DNA from: Amblyornis subalaris
Lineage: Eukaryota; Chordata; Aves; Passeriformes; Ptilonorhynchidae
NCBI GenBank assembly: GCA_018881555.1
Contig: JACAXG010000069.1
Coordinates: 3,147,403 to 3,211,402, forward strand
Direction: 5' to 3'
Length of the DNA stretch: 64,000 bases
In this document: piece after piece, positions 52,984-64,000 of the stretch
Layout of the letters: each line of letters starts with the position of its first letter
How positions within the stretch are numbered: the first letter of the stretch is position 1
Notes under the pieces: model-generated
The model's input: only the letters and a program-made list of their open reading frames with translations
The model's database searches: none
What the model was told of the DNA's origin: nothing
Made by a program: the position numbers and the translations under genes

Positions 52984-55900
52984 GTCGGTCTCCGGGCCGG
53001 AGCCGAGCGAGAGGCGCGGCGGGCGCGGTGCAGGCGAGAGCCGGGACGGGGCAGCAGCCCCTCCGCCCGGGCCGCCGGGCCGGCTCTGCTGCCGGGGGCG
53101 GAGGGTGAGGACGCCCCTTGCCTGTGGGGGGCCCGGGGCGTGTGCGAGGGGTCGTGTCCCCGGCGGGGCAGCCGGGCCGCGGGTGGGTTTCCATCACGCT
53201 CGGGCACATCGAAGGCTCTTTTTCAGATACGGCCCCTTGAGCGCCGGTCGCGGCTCTCGTGGGAGTGACTGGCTGTCAGTTGTTGGGTGATGAGGTGTAT
53301 CGAGGTCCTACCGAGATGCTCAGGACGCTGGCACGATGCCTCCACCTGTGTATGCAAGGAGTGGTTGCCCGCCTGCGTCGGGGAGGGGTGGCTCGTGGCT
53401 AGAGCTGGGGGTGGCAGAGAGGTGCCCCTTTCCAGCAGTTGTCATGTATGAAAAGATGTAATACCCCTTAGCGCTGGATAAGCAGATGCTATACTGATAC
53501 AATATACATTATACAGAGTTTTTAGCAGTTTCTGGGTTGTTGTCTTAAAACACTTTTTGCTGGTGAACGGTACTTCAAGTCATTAATTGTGGCCTGTTCT
53601 GTAATCCTGCAGATGAGCTCTGGAGCCCTCAGACTACATATTTGAACACATGCCTCTTTTTCAGTAGAAAAGTGGATTGGTAACAATCATTTTGCAATCA
53701 AGTGCAAAGAGCACTTTTGCAGTCTGCTGTGATTTAAGTTATGGACTGCAGCCCTTTTAACTAATGTTTTTCGTGCTGGATATCTACTCTGACAGTAATA
53801 AAATTTTAGGGTAAAGGAAGAATCTGCATCCTTTTGCCTGCTACACCTATGCTTCAGAAATGTTTATGTGGTATTTTCCATTTATTCACATATCTTTATT
53901 GTGCTACTGAAGACATGTTTAGTATGTATTAGCTTTGGAGAACATTTCGTGAAAAGGAAACTTTGCTAGTAAAGGGTGACGATTATAGATTGGTCTGTAC
54001 TGTATTTGACATTTTTCACAGATTGTTGAATTCACCGAAGTCCTTAAATAGTTGTGGAAACAAAATGGTGGTACGACATTAAAACAGACTCTAAAGAAAG
54101 GAGAGTTCAGATATGAAAAAAAAAATTACTCAACAATCAGAGAACAGCTTCTTGGTTTTTTCCCAGGTTGTCAGAACAAATGGAATTATTATTAAACATA
54201 ATTGATTAAAAGTCAGCAGAAAACACAGAATAAAAAGAGACAGCAGAAAGCTATAAACCCCCCTATAAATTCCATTTTTTCAAGGCTGCTGACATGGTCA
54301 AACAGTGTCTATTTTTAAGCGTATCTCATCCAAAATTATAATCATATGCATCTGGATTTTTCCAAAATGGGAAAATGCAGTCTGGCACACAGATTTTGAG
54401 TTGTAGTCTCTGCTTTTTTTTATTTTCCTTTTTTTTTCTTCTTTCTTCTATTTGCACTATTCCCAGCATACTTGAATATTATTCCTATTAAAGATTCCAG
54501 TGAAACAGTTTTCTATTCTGGATCCTTCTTCTTAAGAATCCTTTTGTTTTCCTATGTTAGGCTAATATAGTTGAACCTTTTTCGAATAGGGTTTAAACTG
54601 GCTGAACTAATTGCTTGATTTATCTTTTTTAGCTATGTGATTTCCTGTTACATGAAACAAATGTAATTGCTTCTTTGCACAACAATTTTATATAACAGTC
54701 TGTTATAGAGCTACGATCTCTGAATTGTAGAGCAAGAGAAAGAGTGATCAAGTGTATGCCTTTTGATCATGTCAAAAACAACTCAGAGGAGAGTGTAAGC
54801 ATTTTTTTTTTCCATTTCCATCAAGAACTAATTTAAAATAAAACTAAAATATTAAAATATTTTAGCAGGATGAAAAAAAGGGCATGAGTACTGTCGCCAT
54901 CTTTCTATGTCTGTGAATTCTTTGTTTCAATCTCAAGCTCATGCCATTTTTCTGAAGACAGGAAGGGCCAACAGTTACCAGAAAGACAGTCCTTCCGGAA
55001 AAGAGTTCCCTAGTGTAAAAGTTTGCTGCTTCATCTGCTGCATGTAGCTCGATCTGGATCACAGTTTGTGACTATTTTTCATTTTTCTAGCCATGTCTTC
55101 AAAGAACAGATATGAGTCTTAGGAGTTCTTATGGCCATGGAGAGGTCTTTAGTTCAGAAGTCAAAAGCAATGAACTCTCTTTTCTGTGAAACATTGAATT
55201 CTGTATGGTTTCTGCATATTATTTTAGGAGTTGGTCGGAATTACTTGAAATGTGTATGTATCCCTCTCAGTAGCGTCTCTAAGGCTGTCATGGTGCTTTC
55301 AGAAGTGAAGGTTCAGTGGGAAATTCTCAGTGATTCATACACAGATTCACTTGCTTCTGGTTTCACTCCTTACCTGATTGTAGCATGCAGATTTTCCACC
55401 TACCTGCGCTTTGCCAAAATACAAAGAGACTGTAGTTTAGATAACCTGTTCTTAGTGTTTATCAGAGCATATGGACATTAATTGTGGCAGTTTGTAGGAA
55501 ATGCTGGATCTCTAGAGATACTCTTTTCGACTTGCTGGGACATCAGATATTTCAAAGGTGGCTGAGGGGAGAGAAAATTAGGAAGTGGGAAATAATCTGT
55601 AAATTATCTGCTTTGCCAAGGAAATAAATGAGAACATTTTTTCCTTAGTTTTTCATATCCTGTTGTCACTGGCAATGGTTATGTCTAGACAAGAAAAGTT
55701 TATAACAGACACATCCGAACACAATGGAGAACGGCAATAGCAAGCCAAAAGGCTGCTTACAGGTATTTAATAAGTAATTATAAAATTATGATGAAAAAAG
55801 GCCAATCAAAGATATTAGATACAGGAGTTTGTGTGACAATTCAGCTCCTATCACTCAGCAAAATTATTAGATGTCAGTCTTAGTTCATATTAGAAACATT

Positions 55901-58900
55901 GGAGTACAAGAGCCTGCCAAGCCACTGAGAGAAACTTACACACACCTTTTTGTTAACTGATCAAGCTGCATCTGGAGTGTGTAGTTCTGTTTCTGTCACT
56001 CTTCCTTTTTGGAAGTGTACTGTGGAAGCTTGTTAGCTCGTTCCTTTGCTGGTTAGATACTTTCCAATCTCCAGCTCAGAGGCACTCAGGGCGAGTTTAT
56101 ACTCTTGTTAACATCCAATGTCTGTTCAAGTATACATCAGTCTAAATAGTTCTCATTGCATCATGACCAGATTACTATCCGGAGAAATAAGCTCATGTTT
56201 TACTTACTGTTTTTTTGTTTGTATGTTTTTGTTTTGTTTTGTTTTTAGTTCTGTCATAAGATAAGCTCTTCTTTCTCCTAGTCTTCCTGATAACCTGCCT
56301 AGGTATTTTCCAGTTTGAACTTGGCTTTCATAAACCCACTAATAGTGACTAGAATTGTCACTAATGCTGTCTTACCAGTGCCCTAGACAGTGGCATTAGT
56401 ATTTCACTTAGTCTCTTATCCTGATGCAGCTTCTCTGACTAAAAAAAAGGTGCACGGTCTTTACTAGTCTCATGACCCTGAGCGCTGTACTAAATAGAGT
56501 AAATGGCAGAAGATTTTAGCCTTCTTCATTCTTTCGTATTCCCTGGTAAATCCAAATGTATTTGTCCTGGAGTACTTGGCCTAACACAGCTTTTTTTTTC
56601 TGTTCAGAGCTGCACTATTTTGGTGGTTGCTTGACATCCTGTGTTAGACTAACGCACTTAGGTTATCTCTGGTTCTGCCACTATTTGGAGAAGGGAATTT
56701 TAACGTACTACCTGGAGAGGGAATTAGAAATATGCTTCCTAAGCTACCCTTTTTGTGGACAAAGTAAATTTAGGTTAAAGAAAGACAAATGAGGGATAAT
56801 GCCCTAGCTCACCACAAGAATCCAGGTGTTAGAGCCTTGCCAAAACTGTTTTTTGCTCACCTTAAATTCTACTGTCCTGGGCAGCTCCTAGCAGTATGGC
56901 TACATTCATGCTGGTTCTGCTGAAATGAGGCAGAGCTTCTTTGAAGTGTTTTAGACCTCACCTCTCAGTACTTTCTTGATATTCCCTAACTTTGCATTTT
57001 AGTGTGCTGCTTAAAAAAACTCTTTGCAATTCTAAATACCCATTTCTGACTGAGCTGTGATACATTTACACATATACATGATTCTGACCTCATAATACCT
57101 TGAAGCAGATAAGCTTCTCTTGATGCTGCCAAGTACATTAGTTTACAAGCTGTGCTCTGCAGATGGCTGGCAATCAGTAAATTCCAAAGTGGCTGGTGCA
57201 CTGTCTACTGAACTCGGTTAATTCTTATTAATTGGTCAGTTAAAAAATAAATGATAAGGATTTGTGAGAAATGGCTGTGGTCTGCCTCTGTGGATACCAA
57301 TGTATTTGCTGAGATCACACCAAAAATACAAGAGGTTAAGAAGCTTGCCCAAGATGTAGACAAGTAGAAAACAAGTCATAGGATGCCTCTGAGTTAAGAA
57401 TAGAATCCAATCTCTAGATTAGTCTGATATTTTGCCTTGAAAATAATTAAATTCTTCATGACTGGGTTATGTTGTCACAGTGTTCTTATACATAAGGATT
57501 TTGGTAACATTTTAACTACTCTGATTTGATCTACACATGAACGACAACTAGTGTGCAGTGAGTGTCACTTGCACATCCTGCATACAGTTTCGTGAGTTAC
57601 CGTCATTGAATTTTTCTATTGTATTCCATTGTTTCAATATCCATTGATTATGTTTGACTAATGATATTTCACAAAAGACAAAAACATCCCCTCGGAAAAG
57701 GCTGCATGTGCAGGAAACTCAGTTTTTACTGAAATATCAGCTAAGGTCCGTTTCTGTTTAGAAAGAAGTAGAAATGCCTATATGTCTACCCTGTACCTAG
57801 GAAAGAAGCATTGCTCTTTCCACTGCAACTATATATACGTAAACACTGATAATTCAGTGTTGTTTCAGTCTAATCTGATCGAAGGGATCTATTAAAAAGA
57901 ACCTCCATTACCCCGCCTACAGGGGCAGGCTGTAACATTGTAGATAAAGTGTTGCACTTTGAAAGGACTGTAAGTTCACTAATCAGTCTCTATCTATCCT
58001 TACTGTAGATAGAAGCAAGACATTTTCCCCGTGTTTACTGTTGATCTTTTCCTTTAAGACATGCCTGTCATTAGAATTTTTAAAAGAAAACAATATATTT
58101 GCTAGAGGCATGAAGGAATGAATCTCACTATTTGCAGTCTCAGGCTTGCCTTTTGCATCATATTTTCCATGGACAGTTCACCCTGCATTAAGCATCCAGA
58201 GTGGGGTGTGTATATAAGTGCAAACTGAAGTCACGTGCAGGCCAGGGAGGTCGCAGCATCCTGCTCTGCTGAAGTAAGAAAGCTGTTCAAACTGATTCTC
58301 TTGAAGAGTGAGGTCCGCTAAGGCATACAGAGTGACATAGCCAAATGTTTTGCTATGATCGTGAAGGTGGCAGGTAAACACAGAGTTTTTCTACATTTGT
58401 TCTCAACTGTGCTGTTTTGAGATCAAGGAAACAGCTGTACATGAGACTTGGAAAGTACCTGGGTCTGATATGGAAAACTCGGCTTAATGATTAAACTTGC
58501 CTATACCTTAAATAATCCACATTTAAGGAGTTTAGAGATGTGCTGTAAGGAGGGAAGCACACAAAGCTATCCTTTTTTTGTCCTTGCACCATATTCAGGC
58601 TGGCAACATAGCTTCTCCTGGCTTTGATAAGGAGCAGGCGTGTGAGACCTCCTGCCTGTAGGTTTTCTGTTCATTGTCTTGAGCTTAGACTTCTCAGTGG
58701 ACTTTCAAGTCTGTCCTAAGTCCTCTAGGAGATGGCTTGAGACTGCTTTTGGTGCTAATACCCTGATGCACGCAGGGATCTCAACAGACTCATTCTATCA
58801 AAAAAAAAAAAAGCAAGTATGCAATTTGATAACGAAAATAACATTGTGCATTTTCTCTTCAATTTTTCTAAATAAGGGCAAAATTGTACTAAAAAGAAAA

Positions 58901-59793
58901 CTCAATGTGTTTTGTTGAAAGTGGTGCTTGTTAAATATATTTATTTAATCTTTCAGAAAATAACTTTGTCAAAATAAAGGTATGCGTTTTGCTTTGTTGG
59001 AACCAGAATATCATAACATTAGTGAGGTTTATTTGGTTCTCATCCATGTATGTAGTGTTTAACTATAGGTGAGAACGCTGCATTCCTAGTGATTGCTTCC
59101 AGCATCATTTCCAAAGGAGGAAGATAGCATCAGCACTAGCTTCTTCATATTTCTTTGACAAATGCCTCCAATAGTAGGGACAAGTACTGTCAAGAGTGAA
59201 CTGACATTAATACCTTGGGAAGTGGATTACAGTTCATCCCATACTTAATTTTTAAGTCAGCAGCTTCCATTTAAGAATGAGAAGCACCACAGGCTTATTC
59301 ACAAATTTCAAGAGGACCAAGCATCTAGATTTCCCTTACAGCCAGCAGGAAAAGATATATTCCTTTAGGGTATCATTTGGATTGTGACCCTTATGTGGGT
59401 TGTGCTTGGAAGAATTTGTCTCTTTGCTTACTACAGAAGGAGTAAGTTTGGGAAGTAATGGCAAAGTCTTAGCACCTGCACTGAGTTTCATGTTTCTTCA
59501 CACTAATGCAGGCTCATTTGGGTTTTGGACCCAAGGATCACTATCGGTACTCTAGGGAGACTGGCTCTCTAGGCCAAAGTTAGTCTCTGCAAACAGTTCA
59601 AATTGTTACCTCACTAATCCTCTTGGAGAAATTAGTCGTTTCCTGTGCCTTTTGCATCCCGTAATAAGCAGACATACTCCTGCCTCTGAAATAAAAAGTG
59701 GCTTCAATTCTATATTCAACATGCCCATAATTCTGCCTGTAATACTGCAAGTAATGACTCCGTAAGTTCACAGCACAGTGAAAGTGTTGGAGG

Positions 59794-59814
59794 TTTTTTT
59801 TTTTTTTTTTTTTT
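59794..59814. repeat. T21 homopolymer
   Basis: A run of 21 T followed by AAGAAATGTTAAGG, resembling the flank of the T17 run at 48918-48934. Confidence 0.85.
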
Positions 59815-61413
59815 AAGAAATGTTAAGGAAACTATTGCATGGGTGATATCTACATTAATTTAGAGGAGCACTGAAATTTCTGTGGGTAAAGTCTGTGTTT
59901 AAATCTATCCACGGGAAACATATTTTCACTCAGGAAGGCTACACAGTGTACAAGGTTTAGCAGGGCTATTATTAGAATCCAGGTCTCCTGATTTCTCTGT
60001 TCACTGAATCATCCTGAAATGTTAGGCATTAAAGTACATGGGGATGAATTATAAGCTTTGTAGGACTGAGGGCAGCAAATGGATGAAAGCTAAAACCTCT
60101 TCTTGTAAATCTTAGGCTAGTTGAAGAAGCTATGTGAAAGGCTTCCTAGGAGATAAAATCAAGAAAGAATATGATGTTTCTTCTTTCTACAAGTGGTAAC
60201 TACCGGTTTCAGCTGCAGCACAACAGAGAGGAGCCAGAAGGGCGGTGGAACAGGCTGCTGGAGCAAAACATGGTGGTTACACACTGGCACCCCCAGCCAC
60301 TGCAGTTTTTTGTCTGATGGGCTTCATTGACTTGTTGTTGCAAACTGTGCACAACATCAGCATGCCCTGTGCTGTACTGCTTTAGAGTGAGTTGTGAGTA
60401 GACCGTTACAAACAACATTTGATTTTCTTTTTCTCATGTTCTAAGCGAAATATCCCCAAATAGTGAAACAATAAGGAAGAGTAGTGAAGATTTCTGACTT
60501 TTCTATAGAAATCAGAAAGCTGAAAGACTACTGATATGCATGCTTGGCAATATTTAGGTTTTTGTACTAAAGCTTCTTTGTTGAATGCCTGTGGAGAAGT
60601 GAATAAATATTAAGGCCAATGCCAGCACTCAGGTTGCAAGCATGTAGATACCCAGTATTACATTTAATGAAGAAGGTAATTCTAAAATCAAATTCTGAGA
60701 TCAAACACTCCCTACTGTATCATTTACGAAATATAAACCTGACACTGAATTTTCTGTTAAGAGCTTGCTACTTCCAACATCATCTTCAGAACTTTTTGTC
60801 CCCACTCCTATATGCCTCTTCGGTAGCCTGAAGAAGCTGCCATACTGTTATTGGTGGTATGAGATAGCAGAATTAGCTAAAATAATTATACAATAACTAA
60901 AATTCTGCTGAGAGGGTGGATTAGTGTATAGCCCTTACCCTGGTTCCAGTTGTCCTTTCTGATTGCCCAAATGCATTCTGAGTTACCTAAATTAGAAAGC
61001 TTTCACATGACCTGCTCTTCTGTAAACCTTTATGTCAGGATATGGTGTCTGTCTTTCTGTCTCAAATCAGCATGCAAAAGTGTTGTTCTTAGAATAATCA
61101 CATTCAAAACACTGTCACAGGCTCTCAAAATACTTGATATTTTTTTCTTAAAAACTTAGGTTAAACCCTCTAAGTTCTTTATTTTTGCCATTTGTTTTTG
61201 GAGCAACCTAGGTAGATCTTTGGTCAGGTTTTCACATTTATCTCTGCAACTTTCCTGAAAGCTTAAGGTGTACATTTTATAAATGGAATCCATGATCTTT
61301 GAAGCCCCTACAGCAAAAGAGGTTGGTCTTTAACAGTATTCAATAATCTGTGCTTATTCCAGTGTTTTATATGGCTTAAAAACTGTATTTTAAGGACTCA
61401 AATTTCAAAATGT

Positions 61414-62256
61414 TGATGTCATCCAGAGGGACCTTAACACAGCTGGGAGATGGGCCAGTGCAAACCTCATGAAGTTCAACAAGGCCAAATGCAAGGTCCT
61501 ACACCTGGGTCATGGCAATCCCAGATACACCAACAGGTTGGGTGCAGAAGTGATTGAGAGCAGTCCTGCGGTGAAAGACTTGTGGGTGATGGCAGATGAA
61601 AAACTCACCATGAGCTGGCAGTGTGTGCTCACAGCCCAGAAAGCCAAGGAAATCCTGGGCTGCACCCAAAACAGTGTAGCCAACAGGGCAAGGGAGGGGA
61701 TTCTGCCCCTCTGGTCTGCTGTGGTGAGACCCCACCTGCAGTGCTGCATCCAGCTCTGGTGTCCCCAGCATAAGAGGGACATGGAACTGCGGGAGCAAGT
61801 CCAGAAGAGGGCCAAGAATTTGTTAAGAGGGCTGGAGCACCTCCCCTATGAAGACAGGCTGAGAAAGTTGTGGCTATTCAGCCTGGAGAAGAGAAGGTTG
61901 CTTGGAGCCCTCATAGCAGCCTTCCAGTATCTGAAGGGGCCTACAGGGAAGCTGGAGAGGGACTCTTTGACAGGAACTGGAATGACTGGACGAGGAGTAA
62001 TGAGTACAAACTGAAAGAAGAGAAGTTCAGACTAGGTATTAGGACGAAATTCTTTACTGTGAGGGTGGTGAGACACTGGAACAGGTTGCTCAGGGAGGTT
62101 GTGGATGCCCCAACCTTGGCAGTGTTCAAGGCCAAGTTGGGAAAGACCTTGAGCAACCCGGTCTAGTGGGAGGTGAGTGTCCCTGGCAGGGGGATTGGGA
62201 CTAGATGATCTTTAAGTTCCCTTCCAACCCTTAGCATTCTATGATTCTGTTATTCT
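61414..62256 (+). mobile_element. CR1 LINE, 5'-truncated, in RAB3C intron 1
   Basis: Starts at the CR1 CATCCAGAGGGACCTTAACA block just after the RT core and continues to the tail. An open frame at 61469-62014 encodes [56 protein letters not shown] and FSLEKRRL, all CR1 ORF2 C-terminal blocks. A second frame (61870-62166) continues FTVRVVRHWNRLLREVVDAP after a frameshift. It closes with CATTCTATGATTCTGTTATTC at about 62236-62256. It lies in sense orientation with RAB3C. Confidence 0.94.
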
Positions 62257-62929
62257 AACTGCCACTTATGATGATGTTGCATTAACATTGCAAATTCAAA
62301 AAACTATAGAATATACTAGTACTGGAAAAAAATCAGGACCTTATTTCAGAGCTATATACCCAACTCACTATTTAATGGTATGGTAACTGAAGTCTGGTAA
62401 AGGCAAAATGCTTTTAGTAAGTTTATAGGCATGGCAAAAGATAGCAACATATTTACAGTAAAATAAATGGTTCAAGAATTTTATTAGATGTAGAACTTAC
62501 TAAGCTTCTGCTTGGAAATATACCTACTATGTCAAAATGCAGCATTGATCTCTTATTTTCTTCTTGTACAAATGAAGTGCATGTATTTTCACCATCGATT
62601 TAATTCATCACATTTTCTGAAAGCAAGTATTTTTAGTGGTATACTCAAGAACTGTCCTGGATTTTGAGAGTTATTTTTTGTTTTGGTACCAGTCACCCGT
62701 GATGTTTACATCCTCTTTTGCTACCAGAACTATTACTAGATACAAGAATCATAAGAAAAGAATTAGATCTCTGTGAACTTCTTAAAGCTCATGTTGAAGT
62801 GTACACATTACTAATCTTTCAAGAAGATATTCTTCTTGAACTTCTTTGGTACCTGGTATGAAAAATCTAAATGTTTCCTGTTTTGTATGATAAAAGAGAC
62901 AATATATTTCTTTTTATTTTGAATTACAG
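62257..62929. other. Unique intronic sequence before RAB3C exon 2
   Basis: AT-rich; a T-rich stretch (62903-62921) serves as the polypyrimidine tract of the exon 2 acceptor. Nothing else was recognised. Confidence 0.6.
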
Positions 62930-63157
62930 ATGGCGTCTGTTCAAGATTCCAGATATGGCCAGAAAGATACATCTGACCAGAACTTTGATTACATGTTCAA
63001 ACTGCTCATTATCGGCAACAGCAGTGTTGGAAAAACCTCCTTTTTGTTCCGATATGCTGATGATTCCTTCACATCTGCATTTGTAAGCACGGTCGGGATC
63101 GATTTCAAAGTAAAAACGGTTTTCAAAAACGAAAAAAGAATTAAGCTACAGATTTGG
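62930..63157 (+). CDS. RAB3C: RAB3C coding exon 2 (G1/G2 region of the GTPase)
   Basis: This exon is 228 bp, 76 codons, phase 0 at both ends, bounded by acceptor CAG and donor GTAAGC (63158). It encodes [20 protein letters not shown] and then the GTPase fold: P-loop GNSSVGKTS (exon residues 29-37; protein 37-45), switch I with FVSTVGIDF (51-59, containing the Mg2+-binding Thr and the Rab family GIDF signature), and strand beta-3 ending LQIW. The next exon should begin DTAGQE, so the WDTAGQ motif is split by the intron, as in other RAB3 genes. Switch II, NKxD, SAK and the prenylated C-terminus lie beyond the window. All visible nucleotide-binding residues are intact, so the gene appears functional. 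An alternative start at 62930 itself would give a shorter protein, but exon 1 gives the known N-terminus. Confidence 0.97.
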
Positions 63158-64000
63158 GTAAGCTAAAAATAATTCTCTGAATTGGAGCAAACTGTAGTTG
63201 TTTGATAGCATTTACACAACTGCAGGTTTGCACTCAGTGTCATAACCCTTATACATATATATATAGAGAAAGAGAGCATAGGAATGAAATATGAGTTAAT
63301 TATTTCTTGCATAATTTTCCTGTCTTGAATAGCAGAGTGCAAACAGTATTTTTAAGGTATTGAAGTACAGTGATTCTATATTATAAATTAAATTCCTTTA
63401 GGAAATAATATAGGTTGACACATATTGATACCTGTGCAGTGAGGTATAAACAGCTGTGCAATATGTAGACTATCGAAGGTGATATATGTTATATCAAAGT
63501 ATCTTGAAATGCCATTTTTAGGATCTGGTGTGTTCCCTTAAAAAATTATGAATTAATGTAGGAGCTATGATAGTGGATGCATAACTGAAGGCATAATTTT
63601 TTGCTCTGGTGGTTATGTTTGTCGTCTTGATCACCTGAAACATCTTCTGTCTTCTGCTGAGGAAGAAAACGTGCAAATAGATAATGTTACCTAGGCATAC
63701 AAATCCCCGATTTCTTGCCTGCACCTTAGAGACTGTAAAAAGAAGCCCAATGGAGAAAAATGAGTTGGCAGGGAATGGGTGTTCTTTTCCACAAACTCTC
63801 ATCAGAAATAAATGATAGTCAAAACTTATTTCATAGAATCATAGAATATCGTGAGTTGGAAGGGACCGCATTTCTGGCCCCGCACAGGACCAACCCAACA
63901 ATCAGACCATGTGCCTCACAGTGCTGTCCAAAGATTCTTGAACTCTGGCAGACTTGGTGCCATGACCACTTCCCTGAGGAGCCTGTTCCAGTGCCCAGCC
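63158..64000 (+). other. RAB3C: RAB3C intron 2, 5' part
   Basis: Starts with the strong donor GTAAGC and runs off the window. It contains a TA/GA simple repeat at 63252-63277 and an antisense CR1 from 63832. No exon was recognised. Confidence 0.9.
63832..64000 (-). mobile_element. CR1 LINE 3' end, minus strand, cut by window edge
   Basis: Starts with the inverted tail TCATAGAATCATAGAATATC, then GAGTTGGAAGGGACC, and continues to GAGGAGCCTGTTCCAGTGCC, all inverse CR1 3' UTR text. The rest lies beyond the window. It is antisense to RAB3C. Confidence 0.93.

Larger units (their letters stand above)
51946..53290 (+). promoter_or_regulatory. RAB3C: CpG-island promoter of RAB3C
   Basis: An abrupt GC- and CpG-rich block of about 1.3 kb in otherwise AT-rich DNA surrounds RAB3C exon 1. 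No TATA box is apparent upstream of the ATG at 52960, so dispersed initiation is expected, probably within about 52800-52950 (inference). The block contains a 19-bp minisatellite (52219-52314), an inverted pair of ZNF143/THAP11-like motifs (52726-52804), REST-like half-sites (52842-52859) and a CGG run (52890-52906). The very long open frames on both strands here (up to 374 codons) are caused by base composition. Confidence 0.85.
52984..62929 (+). other. RAB3C: RAB3C intron 1
   Basis: A 9946-bp phase-0 intron with donor GTCGGT at 52984 and acceptor TTTTATTTTGAATTACAG ending at 62929. The first 300 bases belong to the CpG island; the rest is AT-rich. Between 53291 and 61413 I recognise no repeat family or gene, only simple tracts (pyrimidine-rich 54413-54450, A12 near 58800, T21 at 59794-59814). 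A CR1 lies at 61414-62256 in the gene's orientation. Confidence 0.92.

Noticed and set aside
51844..53268. Open frames of up to 374 codons on both strands
   Set aside because: They lie in a CpG island, overlap in several frames, and are rich in Arg, Ala, Pro and Gly. GC-rich DNA has few stop codons. Only MRHEAPMQ at 52960-52983 is supported.
1..64000. CRISPR arrays, operons, prokaryotic or phage systems
   Set aside because: No regularly spaced direct repeats, no dense coding and no ribosome-binding-site pattern. The gene structure and repeats are those of a bird.
1..64000. Complete, mobile CR1 or ERV
   Set aside because: All CR1 copies are 5'-truncated, deleted or frameshifted, and the ERV is reduced to one LTR.

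Overview
This is a vertebrate, almost certainly avian, nuclear DNA window. Most interspersed repeats are CR1 LINEs ending in the bird-type ATTCTATG-like 3' tail, there is one avian-style ERV solo LTR, and the only two recognisable genes have vertebrate exon/intron structure. A single N (17173) marks it as assembled scaffold sequence.

Layout: the left edge holds the 5' end of PLK2 (polo-like kinase 2) on the minus strand: 15 codons of exon 2 (1-45), intron 1 (46-486), coding exon 1 (487-711) and a TATA-containing CpG-island promoter (to about 1015). The right part holds the 5' end of RAB3C on the plus strand: an 8-codon coding exon 1 at 52960-52983 inside a second CpG island (about 51950-53290), a 9.9-kb intron 1, coding exon 2 at 62930-63157, and the start of intron 2. 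The genes are divergent and their start codons lie about 52 kb apart. PLK2 and RAB3C are also neighbours on human 5q11.2, so this is a conserved vertebrate neighbourhood, expected on the Z chromosome in birds (inference).

The intervening DNA is AT-rich and mostly shows no gene I can recognise. It holds CR1 copies at 9258-9989 (+), 15498-16200 joined to 18731-18990 (-, split by another CR1 at 16201-18730 (+)), 20837-21644 (-), 38304-40390 (+), 40391-40432 (-) and 50508-50632 (+). RAB3C intron 1 carries 61414-62256 (+) and intron 2 carries 63832-64000 (-). A solo LTR with a perfect 5-bp target-site duplication lies at 28474-29557. All CR1 copies are 5'-truncated and/or broken; none looks active.

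The most interesting non-coding signals cluster upstream of RAB3C: a 19-bp x 5 minisatellite (52219-52314), a near-perfect inverted pair of ZNF143/THAP11-like motifs (52726-52804), apposed REST-like half-sites (52842-52859) and a CGG run (52890-52906). I found no CRISPR array, operon, tRNA, rRNA or prokaryotic element, and no convincing new protein-coding system. The PLK2 and RAB3C proteins act separately: one is an activity-induced kinase, the other a synaptic-vesicle GTPase.
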